From Listeria cossartiae subsp. cossartiae (lineage in GTDB: Bacteria > Bacillota > Bacilli > Lactobacillales > Listeriaceae): a DNA stretch of 64,000 nt. Positions within the stretch are counted from its first letter, which is position 1, and every line of letters begins with the position of its first letter. Made by a program: the position numbers and the translations under genes. Shown here in pieces: positions 53,413-61,766 of this stretch. Under the pieces are notes generated by a model that saw only the letters and a list, made by a program, of their open reading frames with translations, had not been told where the DNA came from and ran no database searches. The stretch covers positions 282,143 through 346,142 of the forward strand of contig NZ_JAASUI010000003.1 of NCBI RefSeq assembly GCF_014224155.1, in the 5' to 3' direction.

Positions 53413-54264
53413 TTATCCTTTTGTTCCACCAGCAGTTAGGCCGGAAACAAAGTTCTTTTGTAAGAAGAAGAATAGTAAACAAATTGGTAGCGCGGCTAAG
53501 ATTGCGCCCGCTGCGAATAAGGCTACTTTTTGTTGTTGTGGGTTGGCGATGAATGTTTGAAGACCAACCGCAATTGTTAAGTTTTCTGGTGTTCTTAGTA
53601 GGAATTTTGCAAGTAAGAAATCACCAAATGGTCCCATGAACGCCCAAAGAGCTTGAACGGCAATCATCGGTCTTACTAGCGGCAAGATAATTTGCGCGAA
53701 AATCCGGAAATGTCCTGCGCCGTCTAGTTTGGCGGATTCATCCAAATCACGTGGCACGGTATCAAAGTACCCTTTCATCAGCCATGTATTCATTGGAATC
53801 CCGCCGCCGATGTAAATCAATGTTAAGAACCAATATTGGTCCAGCGCACCTAGTAGCATTGCTAATACGTAAAATGCTGTTAGCGCCGCCATTGTTGGCA
53901 CCATTTGAATAATTAAGAAAAACACCAAGCTATTTTTACGACCTTTGAAACGGTAACGGCTATATGTATAACCGGCAAGTGTCACAATCGTTACTTGCAT
54001 AATCATCGTTACAACCGCGATAATCAGCGTATTTTTGTACCAATCAAGATACAATGTTTCATTAAATAATCTCGTAAAGTTATTCAGCGTCCAACTATCC
54101 GACCACTCAAGCGTAAATGCCGCGATATTGCCTGGTTTGAAGGCTGAAGATGCAGTTATTAGAATCGGATACAAAATAATAATCGTAAGCACGGTTAAAA
54201 ATAAATACGTGAAAAACTGTGTTAAAAACTTTGTTGTCCGTTGATCTTTCATAAAGTCTCTCAT
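53413..54264 (-). CDS. malG: Maltose/maltodextrin ABC permease, MalG-like
   Basis: A 283-aa permease with six helices. The ABC loop that contacts the ATPase is [20 protein letters not shown] (near 190), carrying the EAA-like motif. It pairs with the MalF-like permease upstream and the binding protein. It starts at ATG 54264 with GAGGAG nine bases upstream, directly after the malF stop. No ATPase gene is in the cluster, so a shared MsmX-like ATPase is the probable energy source. Confidence 0.93.
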   Translation of the reverse strand: MRDFMKDQRTTKFLTQFFTYLFLTVLTIIILYPILITASSAFKPGNIAAFTLEWSDSWTLNNFTRLFNETLYLDWYKNTLIIAVVTMIMQVTIVTLAGYTYSRYRFKGRKNSLVFFLIIQMVPTMAALTAFYVLAMLLGALDQYWFLTLIYIGGGIPMNTWLMKGYFDTVPRDLDESAKLDGAGHFRIFAQIILPLVRPMIAVQALWAFMGPFGDFLLAKFLLRTPENLTIAVGLQTFIANPQQQKVALFAAGAILAALPICLLFFFLQKNFVSGLTAGGTKG

Positions 54265-55572
54265 TTACATCATCTCCTCGTTCCCAAAGGCATTCGTTTT
54301 CTTAAAGGCAATCATCGAAACTGTAATAACGATAATCGAAATAAGAAGCGTCACAGCAGCGGCTACAGCGTATTGTGGCGAAGTACCTGTTGTTAATTTA
54401 TAAATCCATGAAATTAAGATATCAGTTGATCCTGCGCCTGCTCCGACACTTCCGGGACCACCTTCATTGAATAAGTAGATAATCGAAAAGTTATTAAAGT
54501 TAAAGGTATATTGCGTAATAAATACCGGCGCTGTTACAAATAAAATCATCGGCAGCGTAATTTTACGGAAACGTTGAATCGCGCTCGCTCCATCAATTCT
54601 AGCTGCTTCATAAAGTTCACCCGGGATCGCTTGAAGTACCCCTGTAACCATAACGTAAATATACGGAAAACCAAGCCAACCTTGGATACCAATCAGCGCC
54701 ACTTTTGTCCAGAAAGGATCTGTTTTCCAAGCAATCGCATTAATATCAACAAACGGAAGATGGTTTAGTAGCGGGATAACTTGCGAATTAATCGCTCCGA
54801 TACTATCGTTGAACATATTGGAAAAACTCATGATTGTAATAAAAGCTGGTACCGCCCAAGGAAGTAAGAAAACGACCCCGAAAAGACGTTTCCCTTTAAT
54901 AAAGCTTTGGTTCGCAACAATCGCCGTGAATACCCCAACGACAATTTGTAAAGAAGTCGCACAGATTGTCCAAACGAGTGTCCACGAAAATACGCTAAGG
55001 AATGTGTCGCGATACGAACTTAGGAAGAAAATATTAAAGAAGTTCTTAAATCCAACCCAGTCAATTAAATTCGCTGGCGGAATATGGTAAAAATCATAGT
55101 TCGTAAATGCCATGAAAAGCGTGACAAGAACTGGGAAAATAATTACAAAAGTCATCACTAGGTAAGCGGGTAGCGTAAGTAAATAAGGGAAACCTTTGTC
55201 GAGCATATTTTTTATAATAGCAATCGCGGAACGGTTAACAGTTTCACCGAGGTTCCACTGCATCGCCACGCGTCTTGCATCGAAAATATTTATAAACCAG
55301 AAGCCTATAAATAGTAATGTCACAATTAATTGTAAAGTACCCTCAATCATTAAGAATAAGGAATGGTCCACACCCGGCACAGAGCCAAGTGTCACGAGGC
55401 CAATAAGTGCATTCAGCCCAACTGCAAAAAATTCTATGATAAACAAAGCAAATAGTGCGAAAAAGACAATCCCTTTAAAATTTTGCTTATTATAAAATTG
55501 ACCAAGCCCCGGAATGATTGATAACAAAGTCGCTTGACGAACATTTTTAATTTGTTTTTGTTCTAGTTTCAT
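54265..55572 (-). CDS. malF: Maltose/maltodextrin ABC permease, MalF-like
   Basis: A 435-aa permease with about eight helices. The N-terminal part (about 15-100) includes an extra cytoplasmic-leaning segment with IIPGLGQFYNKQNFKGIVFF. The ABC loop ELYEAARIDGASAIQRFRKI lies near 320. It forms the membrane channel with MalG. It follows the binding-protein gene by 88 bp and is translated before malG. Confidence 0.93.
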   Translation of the reverse strand: MKLEQKQIKNVRQATLLSIIPGLGQFYNKQNFKGIVFFALFALFIIEFFAVGLNALIGLVTLGSVPGVDHSLFLMIEGTLQLIVTLLFIGFWFINIFDARRVAMQWNLGETVNRSAIAIIKNMLDKGFPYLLTLPAYLVMTFVIIFPVLVTLFMAFTNYDFYHIPPANLIDWVGFKNFFNIFFLSSYRDTFLSVFSWTLVWTICATSLQIVVGVFTAIVANQSFIKGKRLFGVVFLLPWAVPAFITIMSFSNMFNDSIGAINSQVIPLLNHLPFVDINAIAWKTDPFWTKVALIGIQGWLGFPYIYVMVTGVLQAIPGELYEAARIDGASAIQRFRKITLPMILFVTAPVFITQYTFNFNNFSIIYLFNEGGPGSVGAGAGSTDILISWIYKLTTGTSPQYAVAAAVTLLISIIVITVSMIAFKKTNAFGNEEMM

Positions 55573-55660
55573 TTTGTTACCCTCAATTCTAGATATAGAT
55601 TCACTAGCTAAGTTGAAAAAAATTGGCGGGGCGCGCTATCTTTGCCCCGCCAACTCATGA

Positions 55661-56920
55661 TTACTTAGTATATTTTTGCGTTACGTTATCTTCAATTACT
55701 TTTACTGCATCGTCCGCTGATTGTTGCGGTGTTTTCGAACCAGAAGCTGCATCAAACATTAAGTTTTCAGCGCCAGTCCAAACTTCTGACATTTCTGGAA
55801 TATTTGGCATTGGTTGTGCATTTTTGTATTGTTCGATAACGGCATTAGTTAATTCGTCATTTTTCGATTTCGCTGTATCACGAGCTTTTAAGTTAGCCGG
55901 TACTTCATTTGTCATATCGTATAAAGTTTCTTGATTTTTTTGGTTAGTCACATAATCCAACCATTTTTGTGCAACATCTTTGTTTTTAGAATAGTTACTT
56001 ACAACCCAACCTTTACCGCCTGCAAATGGAGAATATTCTTTACCATTGTCAAGTGTTGGGATTTTTGCTACGCCGTAATTGATTTTTGCTTCTTTGTAGT
56101 TTGCTGCTGACCAAGGACCTCCTAGGATTGCTGCTGCTTTACCTTTAACAAATTGATCTTGGATAAAGTCATCTGCACTCTTATTATCTTGCATACCTTT
56201 TGGCCATACATCTTGGAACCATTTTGTTGCATAAGTAATTCCTTCAACCGAACCTTTATTGTTTAAACCGATATCTTTTGGATTTGTACCATCATCGCCG
56301 AATACATAACCGCCGTATCCTGCAAGTAGTCCGTAAGAGAAGTAGAAATCAGTCCATTTTGCTAAGAAACCAGTATTTTTTCCTTTTTCAGAAGTGAAGG
56401 CAAAACGAGAATCTTTGGAAAGCGTTTCTAAATCTTTGAAAGTTGCTGGGGCTTTGTCGAGTAAATCTTTATTGTAGTAAAGTACCAATGTTTCAATAAT
56501 AGCTGGAGCACCGTAAATTTTATCGTCAATTGTTACTTGTTTTTGGTCTTTTTCATCGTAATCGTCTTTATTTCCTAGTTTTACTTCCGCCAAATGTCCT
56601 TGTTGACCTAGGCTTCCGATTCTATCAAATGCGGACATCATTACGTCTGGAGCAGTTCCAGCGGGCCCGTCAAGTGGAAGAGCTTCTAATGTTTCAAACA
56701 TGTCTTTTTCGACTACTTTTACTTTCACGTCATTGTCTTTTTCAAAATCACCTTTTATTTTGTTCACGTAGTCTTTGTAGCCTGCGTCAACAGAAACCGT
56801 CAATGTCTTTTCATCAGATGAGCCCGATTTGCTAGTATCTTTTCCGCCACCACATGCTGCCAAGCTTAAAGCCATTACTAAAACCGCCGAAACTATTCCC
56901 ACTTTTTTGAAACGCTTCAT
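55661..56920 (-). CDS. malE: Maltose/maltodextrin-binding lipoprotein
   Basis: A 419-aa extracellular binding protein. A signal peptide with lipobox LAAC (Cys23) is followed by the SBP family 1 fold (about 40-400). It delivers maltodextrins to the MalFG permease. The ATG at 56920 has a GAGGAGG-like box upstream. The gene heads the permease part of the operon, behind a cre site and hairpin at 57049-57110. Confidence 0.94.
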   Translation of the reverse strand: MKRFKKVGIVSAVLVMALSLAACGGGKDTSKSGSSDEKTLTVSVDAGYKDYVNKIKGDFEKDNDVKVKVVEKDMFETLEALPLDGPAGTAPDVMMSAFDRIGSLGQQGHLAEVKLGNKDDYDEKDQKQVTIDDKIYGAPAIIETLVLYYNKDLLDKAPATFKDLETLSKDSRFAFTSEKGKNTGFLAKWTDFYFSYGLLAGYGGYVFGDDGTNPKDIGLNNKGSVEGITYATKWFQDVWPKGMQDNKSADDFIQDQFVKGKAAAILGGPWSAANYKEAKINYGVAKIPTLDNGKEYSPFAGGKGWVVSNYSKNKDVAQKWLDYVTNQKNQETLYDMTNEVPANLKARDTAKSKNDELTNAVIEQYKNAQPMPNIPEMSEVWTGAENLMFDAASGSKTPQQSADDAVKVIEDNVTQKYTK

Positions 56921-57048
56921 TTACTTTTCCTCCTCTTTATGAAAAAAGTCGCTCTTTACTGTCTGATTTTATAAGTCCCTTTCTTTTTTCAATTCTTTTT
57001 TAAAGTTTGTGAATTAGGTTAACCTATGCATTTATTATATGCTGATTC

Positions 57049-57062
57049 CGAAAGCGTTTACA
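57049..57062. promoter_or_regulatory. cre-like site upstream of malE
   Basis: Read on the minus strand TGTAAACGCTTTCG matches the CcpA consensus TGWAANCGNTNWCA with one mismatch. It is about 130 bases upstream of malE, so carbon catabolite control is expected. Confidence 0.7.
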
Positions 57063-57071
57063 AGGAGATTT

Positions 57072-57110
57072 CACATGTTACCGATAACAACATTTTTTCG
57101 GTAAACATGT
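57072..57110. promoter_or_regulatory. Inverted repeat between amylase gene and malE
   Basis: CACATGTTACCGA pairs with TCGGTAAACATGTG across a short spacer. There is no T-run on the minus strand, so this is more likely an operator (TTACCG/CGGTAA halves, LacI type) than a terminator. It could be where the LacI-family regulator binds. Confidence 0.5.
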
Positions 57111-57134
57111 GAAAAATTCCTTTACGCAGTTGAT

Positions 57135-58910
57135 TTAACTGTTTTCTTTGATAACAAGAAATCCTTTTGCTGGGATGGTAAGCTTATCCGATACGGCTTG
57201 CTTATTCCAAATATCTGTCGCCGGATTTTTAAATAAAATTGTGAAATCCTGATTTTGTTTTGCTTGATTGAAAAGGAAATGCAGTTTTTCACCATTCAGT
57301 TCTTTTGTAAATGCGGTGATGCCTGTTTCGCTGTTTGCGCTTAACCAAGTTAATTCACCGGATGTGATAATAGCCTGATTGTCTTTTCGAAGCGCAATCA
57401 GTTGTTTCGTAAACGCTAGCATGTCTTGGTTTTGTTTTGCTTCATCCCATTCCATACATTTACGGCAACCTGGATCATTTCCGCCATCCATTCCGATTTC
57501 TGTGCCGTAATAAATACACGGCGAACCAGTGTGCGCAAACATGAAAGCAAGCGCCTGTTTTACTTTATCCTCATCGTTATTAGCGCGTGTTAAAATGCGC
57601 GCCGTATCATGGCTATCAAGCATATTGAACATCACTTCATTCACTTGATTTGGATAGCGCATATATTGTTCATTAATACCTGAAACCATTTGTTCAGGCG
57701 TGATTTTTTCTTCAATAAAGTTCTCGATAATCGTTTGTGTAAATGGATAGTTCATTACGGCATGGAATTCATCTCCAAGCAGCCAAATCCACGAATCATG
57801 CCAAATTTCGCCGAGAATATAAATGTCTTCTTTTTCCGCTTGAACCGCTTTTTTAAATTCTTTCCAAAACGCGTGATCGACTTCATTGGCGACATCCAAG
57901 CGCCAGCCATCAATATCAAATTCGCGAATCCAGTAGGTTGCAATATCCAGTAGATATTTTTGAACTTCCGGGTTAGCTGTATTTAATTTCGGCATATGTG
58001 TCGTGAACGCAAACGTATCATAAGAAAGCGTTGGTTCCCCTTCAATATTGCCATTTTCATTTTGACGAACAGGGAAACTATGAATATGGAACCAATCGCG
58101 ATACGCTGATTTTTCTTCATTTAAAACAACATCTTGCCACTCAGCAGAAGTATCGCCAATATGGTTAAATACAGCATCTAACATAATCCGAATGCCACGT
58201 TTATGCGCTTCTTGAACCAATTTTCTAAAAGTCTCTTTATCGCCAAAATGCGGATCAATTTTTTTGTAATCAACCGTATCGTATTTATGATTGGTCGGTG
58301 CTTCAAACACAGGCGTCAAGTAAACCCCGTTAATTCCAAGTTCTACTAAATAGTCTAAATGCTCGATAATCCCTTCAATATCTCCGCCGAAAAAGTCTGT
58401 CGTGCTCGGATCTTTACTTCCCCACGGCAACGCATTTTCCGGTGAAATTGTCGGATTGCCATTTGCAAAACGTTCCGGGAAAATTTGATACCAAATCGTT
58501 TTCCCAACCCATTCAGGCGCTTCGAAAGTATCCACAGCATGTATAAAAGGGAATTTAAAATAATAATCCATCGTAGCTAAATTTGCTTCTGTCGGTTCAA
58601 AAAAGCCGCGTCCACCGTAAAAAGTCGTTTCGCCTTCTGTATCCGTTAACAAAAAGCCATATTGAAGACGTCTGTGCACTGGCGTAATCGCAAAAAACCA
58701 ATAATCATGCTCTTCAGTTTCGGCAATTTTGCGCATCGGATATGCTTCGCTTTGCCATTTTCCATCGTTCCATAAGTAAGGGTCGGCCGCAATTAGAGTA
58801 ACCTCGCTAATATCCATGCGTTTCGTTCTAATCCGAATATGTAGTGTTTTCGCGTCATAACTATAAGCATAGCTACTCGCTGGTTGATGATAAATCCCTG
58901 CTTTTTCCAT
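57135..58910 (-). CDS. Neopullulanase/maltogenic amylase (GH13)
   Basis: A 591-aa GH13_20 enzyme, intracellular, that cuts cyclodextrins, pullulan or maltodextrins to maltose. An N-terminal beta domain (to about 125) is the dimerising N domain of this subfamily. Catalytic residues lie in GWRLDVANE (Asp, about 328), ILGEIWHDS (Glu, about 357) and LDSHDTARI (Asp, about 424). It is upstream of malE and feeds maltose to the phosphorylase at the operon end. Start ATG has GGAGG upstream. Confidence 0.94.
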   Translation of the reverse strand: MEKAGIYHQPASSYAYSYDAKTLHIRIRTKRMDISEVTLIAADPYLWNDGKWQSEAYPMRKIAETEEHDYWFFAITPVHRRLQYGFLLTDTEGETTFYGGRGFFEPTEANLATMDYYFKFPFIHAVDTFEAPEWVGKTIWYQIFPERFANGNPTISPENALPWGSKDPSTTDFFGGDIEGIIEHLDYLVELGINGVYLTPVFEAPTNHKYDTVDYKKIDPHFGDKETFRKLVQEAHKRGIRIMLDAVFNHIGDTSAEWQDVVLNEEKSAYRDWFHIHSFPVRQNENGNIEGEPTLSYDTFAFTTHMPKLNTANPEVQKYLLDIATYWIREFDIDGWRLDVANEVDHAFWKEFKKAVQAEKEDIYILGEIWHDSWIWLLGDEFHAVMNYPFTQTIIENFIEEKITPEQMVSGINEQYMRYPNQVNEVMFNMLDSHDTARILTRANNDEDKVKQALAFMFAHTGSPCIYYGTEIGMDGGNDPGCRKCMEWDEAKQNQDMLAFTKQLIALRKDNQAIITSGELTWLSANSETGITAFTKELNGEKLHFLFNQAKQNQDFTILFKNPATDIWNKQAVSDKLTIPAKGFLVIKENS

Positions 58911-58960
58911 TTTTTCTCCTCCTATATCACCTTTCGTTCTATTTCAAATTAGCATTTCCA

Positions 58961-58975
58961 TTAAAGCGTTTGCAA
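58961..58975. promoter_or_regulatory. cre-like/LacI-type site upstream of amylase gene
   Basis: TTAAAGCGTTTGCAA resembles a CcpA cre element. Nearby GTTAACGGTAAC (58989-59000) is a LacI-family half-repeat similar to that before malE. They lie 50-90 bases before the amylase start, in its promoter. Confidence 0.6.
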
Positions 58976-59157
58976 CCTTTTCTCGCTCGTTAACGGTAAC
59001 AAGATTTTTCTGCTATTTAAACTTACTATAGAAGAAAACCAATTCTCTCTCCTCCTTTAAAGTGACAAATTAGTAACTTTACTGATTTAAAGTAAAGAGC
59101 TATAATAACTCATGGACTACTGAAATGCTCTTAAAAATGGTCTAAAAGGAGGATATA

Positions 59158-59793
59158 ATGGAAAATACTTTAAGCTTTAAAAAACAAGGGTATTGGTTAT
59201 TTTCCAGCGCAATCATTATTGGTGTTCTTTTTCTTCTTTTGCCACACATCATTTCCAATATTGGAGTGTTAGAATTTATAGGTGCATTTTTTAATGCCCT
59301 ATGCATGGGGGTTATTGCTTTTATCATATTGAAAGCAGAATTCCTCGATTGGTTTAAACATTTTAGTTTCAAATGGATACTTATTGGTGCTCCTGCATTA
59401 ATTATTATCAGCACTATTTTCAACATTGCCTGGGCTTACTTCGCAGGCAGTACTACTGAAAATGGTATCAACAGTATTCTTACATGGTCTTACGTCTTTA
59501 CAAGTATTCCATTTATGCTACTCGGCGAAGAATTACTATCTATTAGCTTACTCTACGCCGCTTGGAAAAAATGGAACTGGAAATTCTGGCAAGCTTCCTT
59601 GATCTGCTCATTACTTTTTGCAACGTGGCATCTAACTTCCTATGATTTTAATTTCCTACAATGTATCATTACGTTAGCACCAGCAAGACTCATTTTAAAC
59701 TACTTATTTAAGAAAACAAACTCGATTTGGGTTACTTTTATCGTTCACTTCATCTTTGATTTTATTGCATTTTTACCGATTTTACTCAAATAA
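59158..59793 (+). CDS. CPBP-family intramembrane metalloprotease-like protein
   Basis: A 211-aa protein with about seven helices. CPBP/Abi motifs are seen in order: EELLSISLL (EExxx..., near 123), FATWHLTS (FxxxH, near 157), and HFIFDF (HxxxD, near 199). The arginine usually in EExxxR is replaced by Ile here, so activity is uncertain. These proteins process prenylated or bacteriocin-related peptides, or act in immunity. ATG 59158 has AGGAGGA seven bases upstream. It lies between the maltose genes and its LacI regulator, unrelated in function. Confidence 0.82.
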   Translation: MENTLSFKKQGYWLFSSAIIIGVLFLLLPHIISNIGVLEFIGAFFNALCMGVIAFIILKAEFLDWFKHFSFKWILIGAPALIIISTIFNIAWAYFAGSTTENGINSILTWSYVFTSIPFMLLGEELLSISLLYAAWKKWNWKFWQASLICSLLFATWHLTSYDFNFLQCIITLAPARLILNYLFKKTNSIWVTFIVHFIFDFIAFLPILLK

Positions 59794-59799
59794 AAAAGA

Positions 59800-59823
59800 C
59801 GCTAGGAATAAAGATTCCTAGCG
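59800..59823. terminator. Bidirectional terminator, CPBP gene/lacI-type gene
   Basis: CGCTAGGAAT (59800-59809) pairs perfectly with ATTCCTAGCG (59814-59823), with A and T runs on the flanks. It separates convergent genes. Confidence 0.92.
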
Positions 59824-59829
59824 TTTTTA

Positions 59830-60795
59830 TTACTCTTCTTTTCCAGTTGTAGAGGCTCGTATCAGTAATTCAGGAGTAAATAATAGGTTTCCTTGAGGCT
59901 TTCCATGATCATTAATTTTCGCAAGTAACATCTTCGCGAGTTCTTCCCCCATTTCGACGACCGGAGAACGAACCGTTGTAATTTTTGGTGATGAAATTCT
60001 ATCTAAGAAAACACCATCAAACCCTGTTACAGCAATATTTTCACCAAAACGGCGACCAAAAGCAGCGGCTGCTCGAACGACACCAATGGCAATTCGGTCC
60101 GATGCGCAAACAATCGCAATTTTTTCTGAGTTATAACGTAGTAATTCAAATGCTTTTTCTTCCGCGACGCTGGAACTATTCGCAATAAAATAGCTTTCCG
60201 GCTCCAAACCGTGTTTTTTCACTACTTCTTCGTAACCCTCTAGGCGCGATTTCATAAACTGTTCATCTAATAAATCAATTCCTAAAAAGACAATTCGCGA
60301 AAAACCGATTTCCACCATATGCTCTGCTGCAAGCGCGGTCCCTTTTTTATTATCTACATCGATAGAATCGTAGCCACGTTTATTTTCACCATAAAAAATA
60401 ACTGGTTTATCAATATCTAAAAGTCCTAAATCATAATCTTTGTCGCGTATCCCCGTAACAATAAGCCCGTCATAAGCTCCGATATTTCTGGACCTTTGTG
60501 TAACGAGTTGCAAGGAATAATAATACTTATCTAACTCCCGACTAATCCCTGTTAGTAAGTTCATGTAATATGGTTCAACTGTATCAATTTCTTCTAAAAT
60601 CAAAAACTTTATGACTTGTGTCCTATTTTGAACAAGCGCCCTGGCAGCATAATTTGGTACGTACTCTAAGGCTTCCATTGCACTATAAACAAGCATTTTC
60701 AGTTCATCTGAGACTTGATCTGGATGATTAATAACCCGTGAAACTGTCATTTTGGAGACATTTGCCCGTTTCGCAACATCTGCTAAAGTCGCCAT
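59830..60795 (-). CDS. LacI-family regulator of the maltose operon
   Basis: A 321-aa repressor from ATG 60795. The N-terminal MATLADVAKRANVSKMTVSR is the LacI helix-turn-helix. Residues 60-320 form the periplasmic-binding-like ligand domain. I chose ATG 60795 because AGGAGG lies six bases upstream; a longer frame from 60879 has no box. It is near the maltose genes and its operators probably are the LacI-like halves around 58989 and 57072. No fused effector beyond that. Confidence 0.93.
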   Translation of the reverse strand: MATLADVAKRANVSKMTVSRVINHPDQVSDELKMLVYSAMEALEYVPNYAARALVQNRTQVIKFLILEEIDTVEPYYMNLLTGISRELDKYYYSLQLVTQRSRNIGAYDGLIVTGIRDKDYDLGLLDIDKPVIFYGENKRGYDSIDVDNKKGTALAAEHMVEIGFSRIVFLGIDLLDEQFMKSRLEGYEEVVKKHGLEPESYFIANSSSVAEEKAFELLRYNSEKIAIVCASDRIAIGVVRAAAAFGRRFGENIAVTGFDGVFLDRISSPKITTVRSPVVEMGEELAKMLLAKINDHGKPQGNLLFTPELLIRASTTGKEE

Positions 60796-60870
60796 CTCCA
60801 ACCTCCTCCATTCATAATCTTCCTTATTGTACCATCTTTTACGCAAAAAAAAATAAGAATTAACCCACAA

Positions 60871-60904
60871 AAAAAGCATTCTCTCTAAAAGTCCGAAAAT
60901 GCTT
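60871..60904 (-). terminator. Terminator of the 78-aa membrane gene
   Basis: AAGCATT (60874-60880) pairs with AATGCTT (60898-60904). On the minus strand a T-run follows. It lies after the stop of the small membrane-protein gene, before the LacI promoter. Confidence 0.8.
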
Positions 60905-60933
60905 GGTTTATTATGATTATGTAATAAGTCATT

Positions 60934-61170
60934 TTATAGTGTTTGCCACTTTTTTTGGGAGACTCTGCGCTCCTTTGTTTGTTGATAAGCTTTGATAATC
61001 ACTCTGCTTAATTGATGAATTCCGCCAATGATAACTCCAATGACAACAGCAACGAGCGTAGTTGTTAGAAAACTAATAAATGGAAAACTAGATGCATTCA
61101 TAGCAGCAATTCCTAATATAAAAACAATAATAGTAGGTAGTACATAATACCTAACGTCCTGCTCCTGCAT
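60934..61170 (-). CDS. Small membrane protein, 78 aa
   Basis: Two hydrophobic helices (about 8-25 and 30-50) are followed by a basic, positively charged C-terminal tail. It has no known family. The start ATG at 61170 has GGGGCGCTTTG upstream, a modest box. It is monocistronic between two terminators. In gene order it corresponds to what I recall as lmo2129. Confidence 0.75.
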   Translation of the reverse strand: MQEQDVRYYVLPTIIVFILGIAAMNASSFPFISFLTTTLVAVVIGVIIGGIHQLSRVIIKAYQQTKERRVSQKKWQTL

Positions 61171-61710
61171 TCAAAGCGCCCCTTTACCAAAATAATAACT
61201 CCCATCAACTACTGAAATTATAACGCGAAAACTGGCTTTTTTCAAGGCTTGGGCGGATTTTAAAACCATGCTCTGAAAATGATAAATGGCTCTATACAGC
61301 GCTTTCTAAAGAGAGGGGAAATCCACTCAGTATGAATTCATCAAAAAGAAAAATTTGTTACCACTTTGTAACATTAATTAAGTCCTTTTGCTTATTTTTC
61401 GTTAAACTTATATTTATTCATTTTATTAGATAAGTATTACTGTTTATATCGTTATGTTCTAAGTTAATTGCTTAATTATTTATAGCATATACAAAATACA
61501 GTGCTCTTGTTGTAGGTAATAAATAAATTTTCGATTCATGTAAAAAACTCTATTCGCTCAGAAAATTTGATTTTAGAGGTTTTTCTCAGATTCAAAATTC
61601 GGTTTTCGCTTAGGTGAAAATCATTTTTTCTACTGAAAACTAACTTCAAAAACACAATTTCGGCTTTTTACAAATAATGAAACACCGGTTATGCTTACAT
61701 TGTTCCATTA
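61171..61710. other. Gap upstream of the small membrane gene
   Basis: No gene is recognisable. The sequence is AT-rich. A GTTAC/GTAAC hairpin-like repeat lies near 61359-61373. ATTTTCT-rich segments (61600-61660) could hold promoter elements, but I assign none with confidence. Confidence 0.5.
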
Positions 61711-61712
61711 TA

Positions 61713-61760
61713 AAAACGGAAGAGCTCCCCCCTCTTCCCCCGAAGGTCTCTTCCGTTTTT
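61713..61760. terminator. Bidirectional terminator after kimA
   Basis: AAAAACGGAAGAG (61713-61725) pairs perfectly with CTCTTCCGTTTTT (61748-61760). It closes kimA (minus strand). Confidence 0.92.
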
Positions 61761-61766
61761 CTCTTG

